From positions 1-5,901 of the forward strand of contig JASBVX010000097.1 in assembly GCA_029960865.1 (NCBI GenBank): 5,901 bases of DNA. Reading direction: 5' to 3'. Source of the DNA: Bacillota bacterium. GTDB taxonomy: Bacteria; Bacillota; Sulfobacillia; RBS10-35. The notes under the pieces were generated by a model. The model did no database searches. It had not been told where the DNA came from and saw nothing but the letters and a program-made list of their open reading frames with translations. Of this stretch, positions 5,148-5,901 are shown in pieces (the stretch's first letter is position 1; every line of letters starts with the position of its first letter). The position numbers and the translations under genes are program-made.

Positions 5148-5901
5148 TTAATGGGGTATTTCTCCTGGGGCGGCAAAGTAGGCATCCACAGGGTAGCCCC
5201 GCTCTTCCCAGTAGCCCAAAAGAGGTTCCTGGCTCAAGTGGATGGCCCCCAGCCACTTGATGGACTTGTAGCCATACATGCGGGGGACCAGCAGCCGTAG
5301 GGGATAGCCTTGGGGGATGGGAAGGGGGCGGCCGTAGAGGCTCAGGGCCAAGAGGACGTCTTCCTCCGCCTGAGAAAGGGCCAGGGACTCGGTGTAAATG
5401 CCGTCCAGGGAGTAGAAATGGAGGTAGCGGGCCTTGGGGGTAGGCTGCGCCAGGTGCAAGAGCTCCGTGAGTCTTACCCCGCCCCAGCGGGCTCCCGCCA
5501 CCGACCACCCCGTGACACAGTGGAAATCCCGGGTGAAATAAGTCTGGGGCAGGTTGAAAAGATCCTCGAGGGTCAAGGAAAGGGGTTTTTCCACTTCCCC
5601 TATCACCGTCAGGCGAAAGGCAAGGGGATCGACGCGGGGATAGCTCCCCGTCACGGTGTAGGGTTGGAATCCGGTATAGGCCCGGGAAGGAGGGCCGGGC
5701 TCCCCAGGGGAGGGGGCGGTGAGCCGGACCCAGGCGTTCCAAAGGGGCCTTCCCCCTACTGTCAAGAGGGCCCCTAGGCCCATCCCCGCCACCAGGGAAG
5801 CGAGGAAGGCCCGGCGAGAAGAAAGGAAACGAGGGATGGGCCGAGGGCGAGGGAGGCGGAAGAGGCGCTGGAGGGAGTGGTAAAGGACCCAGGCGAGGTA
5901 G
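5148..5901 (-). CDS. Sulfite-oxidase-fold molybdopterin oxidoreductase, Tat-type (N-terminus beyond edge)
   Basis: The frame is open from the right edge (first full codon ends at 5900) to TAA at 5148, 250 codons visible. An SSRRAFLASL motif (residues 27-36 of the visible part) followed by a hydrophobic, glycine-rich stretch (to about 50) is a twin-arginine signal, implying folded export with its cofactor. The PF00174 domain spans about 80-225. Cys128 in DFHCVTGWSV is the expected molybdenum-ligating cysteine. WGGVRLTELL (139-148), PLRLLVPRMYGYKSIKWL (200-217) and the end GYWEERGY (229-236) are family landmarks. A GTG in frame at 5792 lies after the RR motif and would remove it, so it is not the start; no ATG, GTG or TTG occurs between the RR motif and the edge. 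Substrate (sulfite, methionine sulfoxide or other) cannot be told. No haem domain is present in the visible part. It ends 79 bases before the M24 start. Confidence 0.87.
   Translation of the reverse strand, partial: YLAWVLYHSLQRLFRLPRPRPIPRFLSSRRAFLASLVAGMGLGALLTVGGRPLWNAWVRLTAPSPGEPGPPSRAYTGFQPYTVTGSYPRVDPLAFRLTVIGEVEKPLSLTLEDLFNLPQTYFTRDFHCVTGWSVAGARWGGVRLTELLHLAQPTPKARYLHFYSLDGIYTESLALSQAEEDVLLALSLYGRPLPIPQGYPLRLLVPRMYGYKSIKWLGAIHLSQEPLLGYWEERGYPVDAYFAAPGEIPH

Noticed and set aside
5144..5176. AT-rich stretch (minus TTAAAT) with TTGCCG upstream as a promoter for the M24 operon
   Set aside because: The spacing is 19 bases and both boxes match consensus poorly; it is not distinguishable from chance.

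Overview
The window comes from a bacterium with a moderately G+C-rich genome (clearly above 50% by eye). It has purine-rich Shine-Dalgarno sites and frequent GTG or TTG starts. The gene set (PF06262 zincin, COG2426 membrane protein, DoxX, Tat-type sulfite-oxidase-fold protein, acyl-CoA dehydrogenase-type beta-oxidation enzyme) and codon style would fit a thermophilic or otherwise environmental Firmicutes/Chloroflexi-like lineage. That placement is inference and nothing here fixes the taxon. No rRNA, tRNA or CRISPR array was seen.

Layout. (1) Bases 1-90 are the 3' end of an unidentified plus-strand gene whose stop overlaps the stop of a convergent gene. (2) Minus strand, 867 to 87: a 72-aa unknown protein and a DoxX-family membrane protein, separated by one base. 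(3) Bases 868-1285 carry no intact gene. They hold what looks like the decayed 3' end of an IS200/IS605-type tnpB (minus strand, about 920-1104), a small hairpin and a 9-bp inverted repeat. (4) Plus strand, 1286 to 2936: an operon of a COG2426 'small multidrug export' membrane protein, a PF06262 zincin-like metallopeptidase and a membrane-anchored polysaccharide deacetylase, ending in a hairpin with a cUUCGg loop. (5) Minus strand, 5068 to 2990: an M24 (pita-bread fold) protein followed by 3-hydroxyacyl-CoA dehydrogenase, 33 bases apart. (6) Minus strand, from the right edge to 5148: a sulfite-oxidase-fold molybdopterin protein with a twin-arginine segment, cut at its N-terminus by the window edge.

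The plus-strand trio looks like an envelope group: a membrane protein, a small cytoplasmic zinc peptidase and a cell-surface glycan deacetylase. The minus-strand pair joins a 3-hydroxyacyl-CoA dehydrogenase to an M24 protein that would normally be called a Xaa-Pro peptidase. Its residues argue against that name. Three of the five canonical metal ligand positions are changed, and the residues line up with the metal-free creatinase active site (His231, Glu261, Glu352). This is the most interesting feature of the window.
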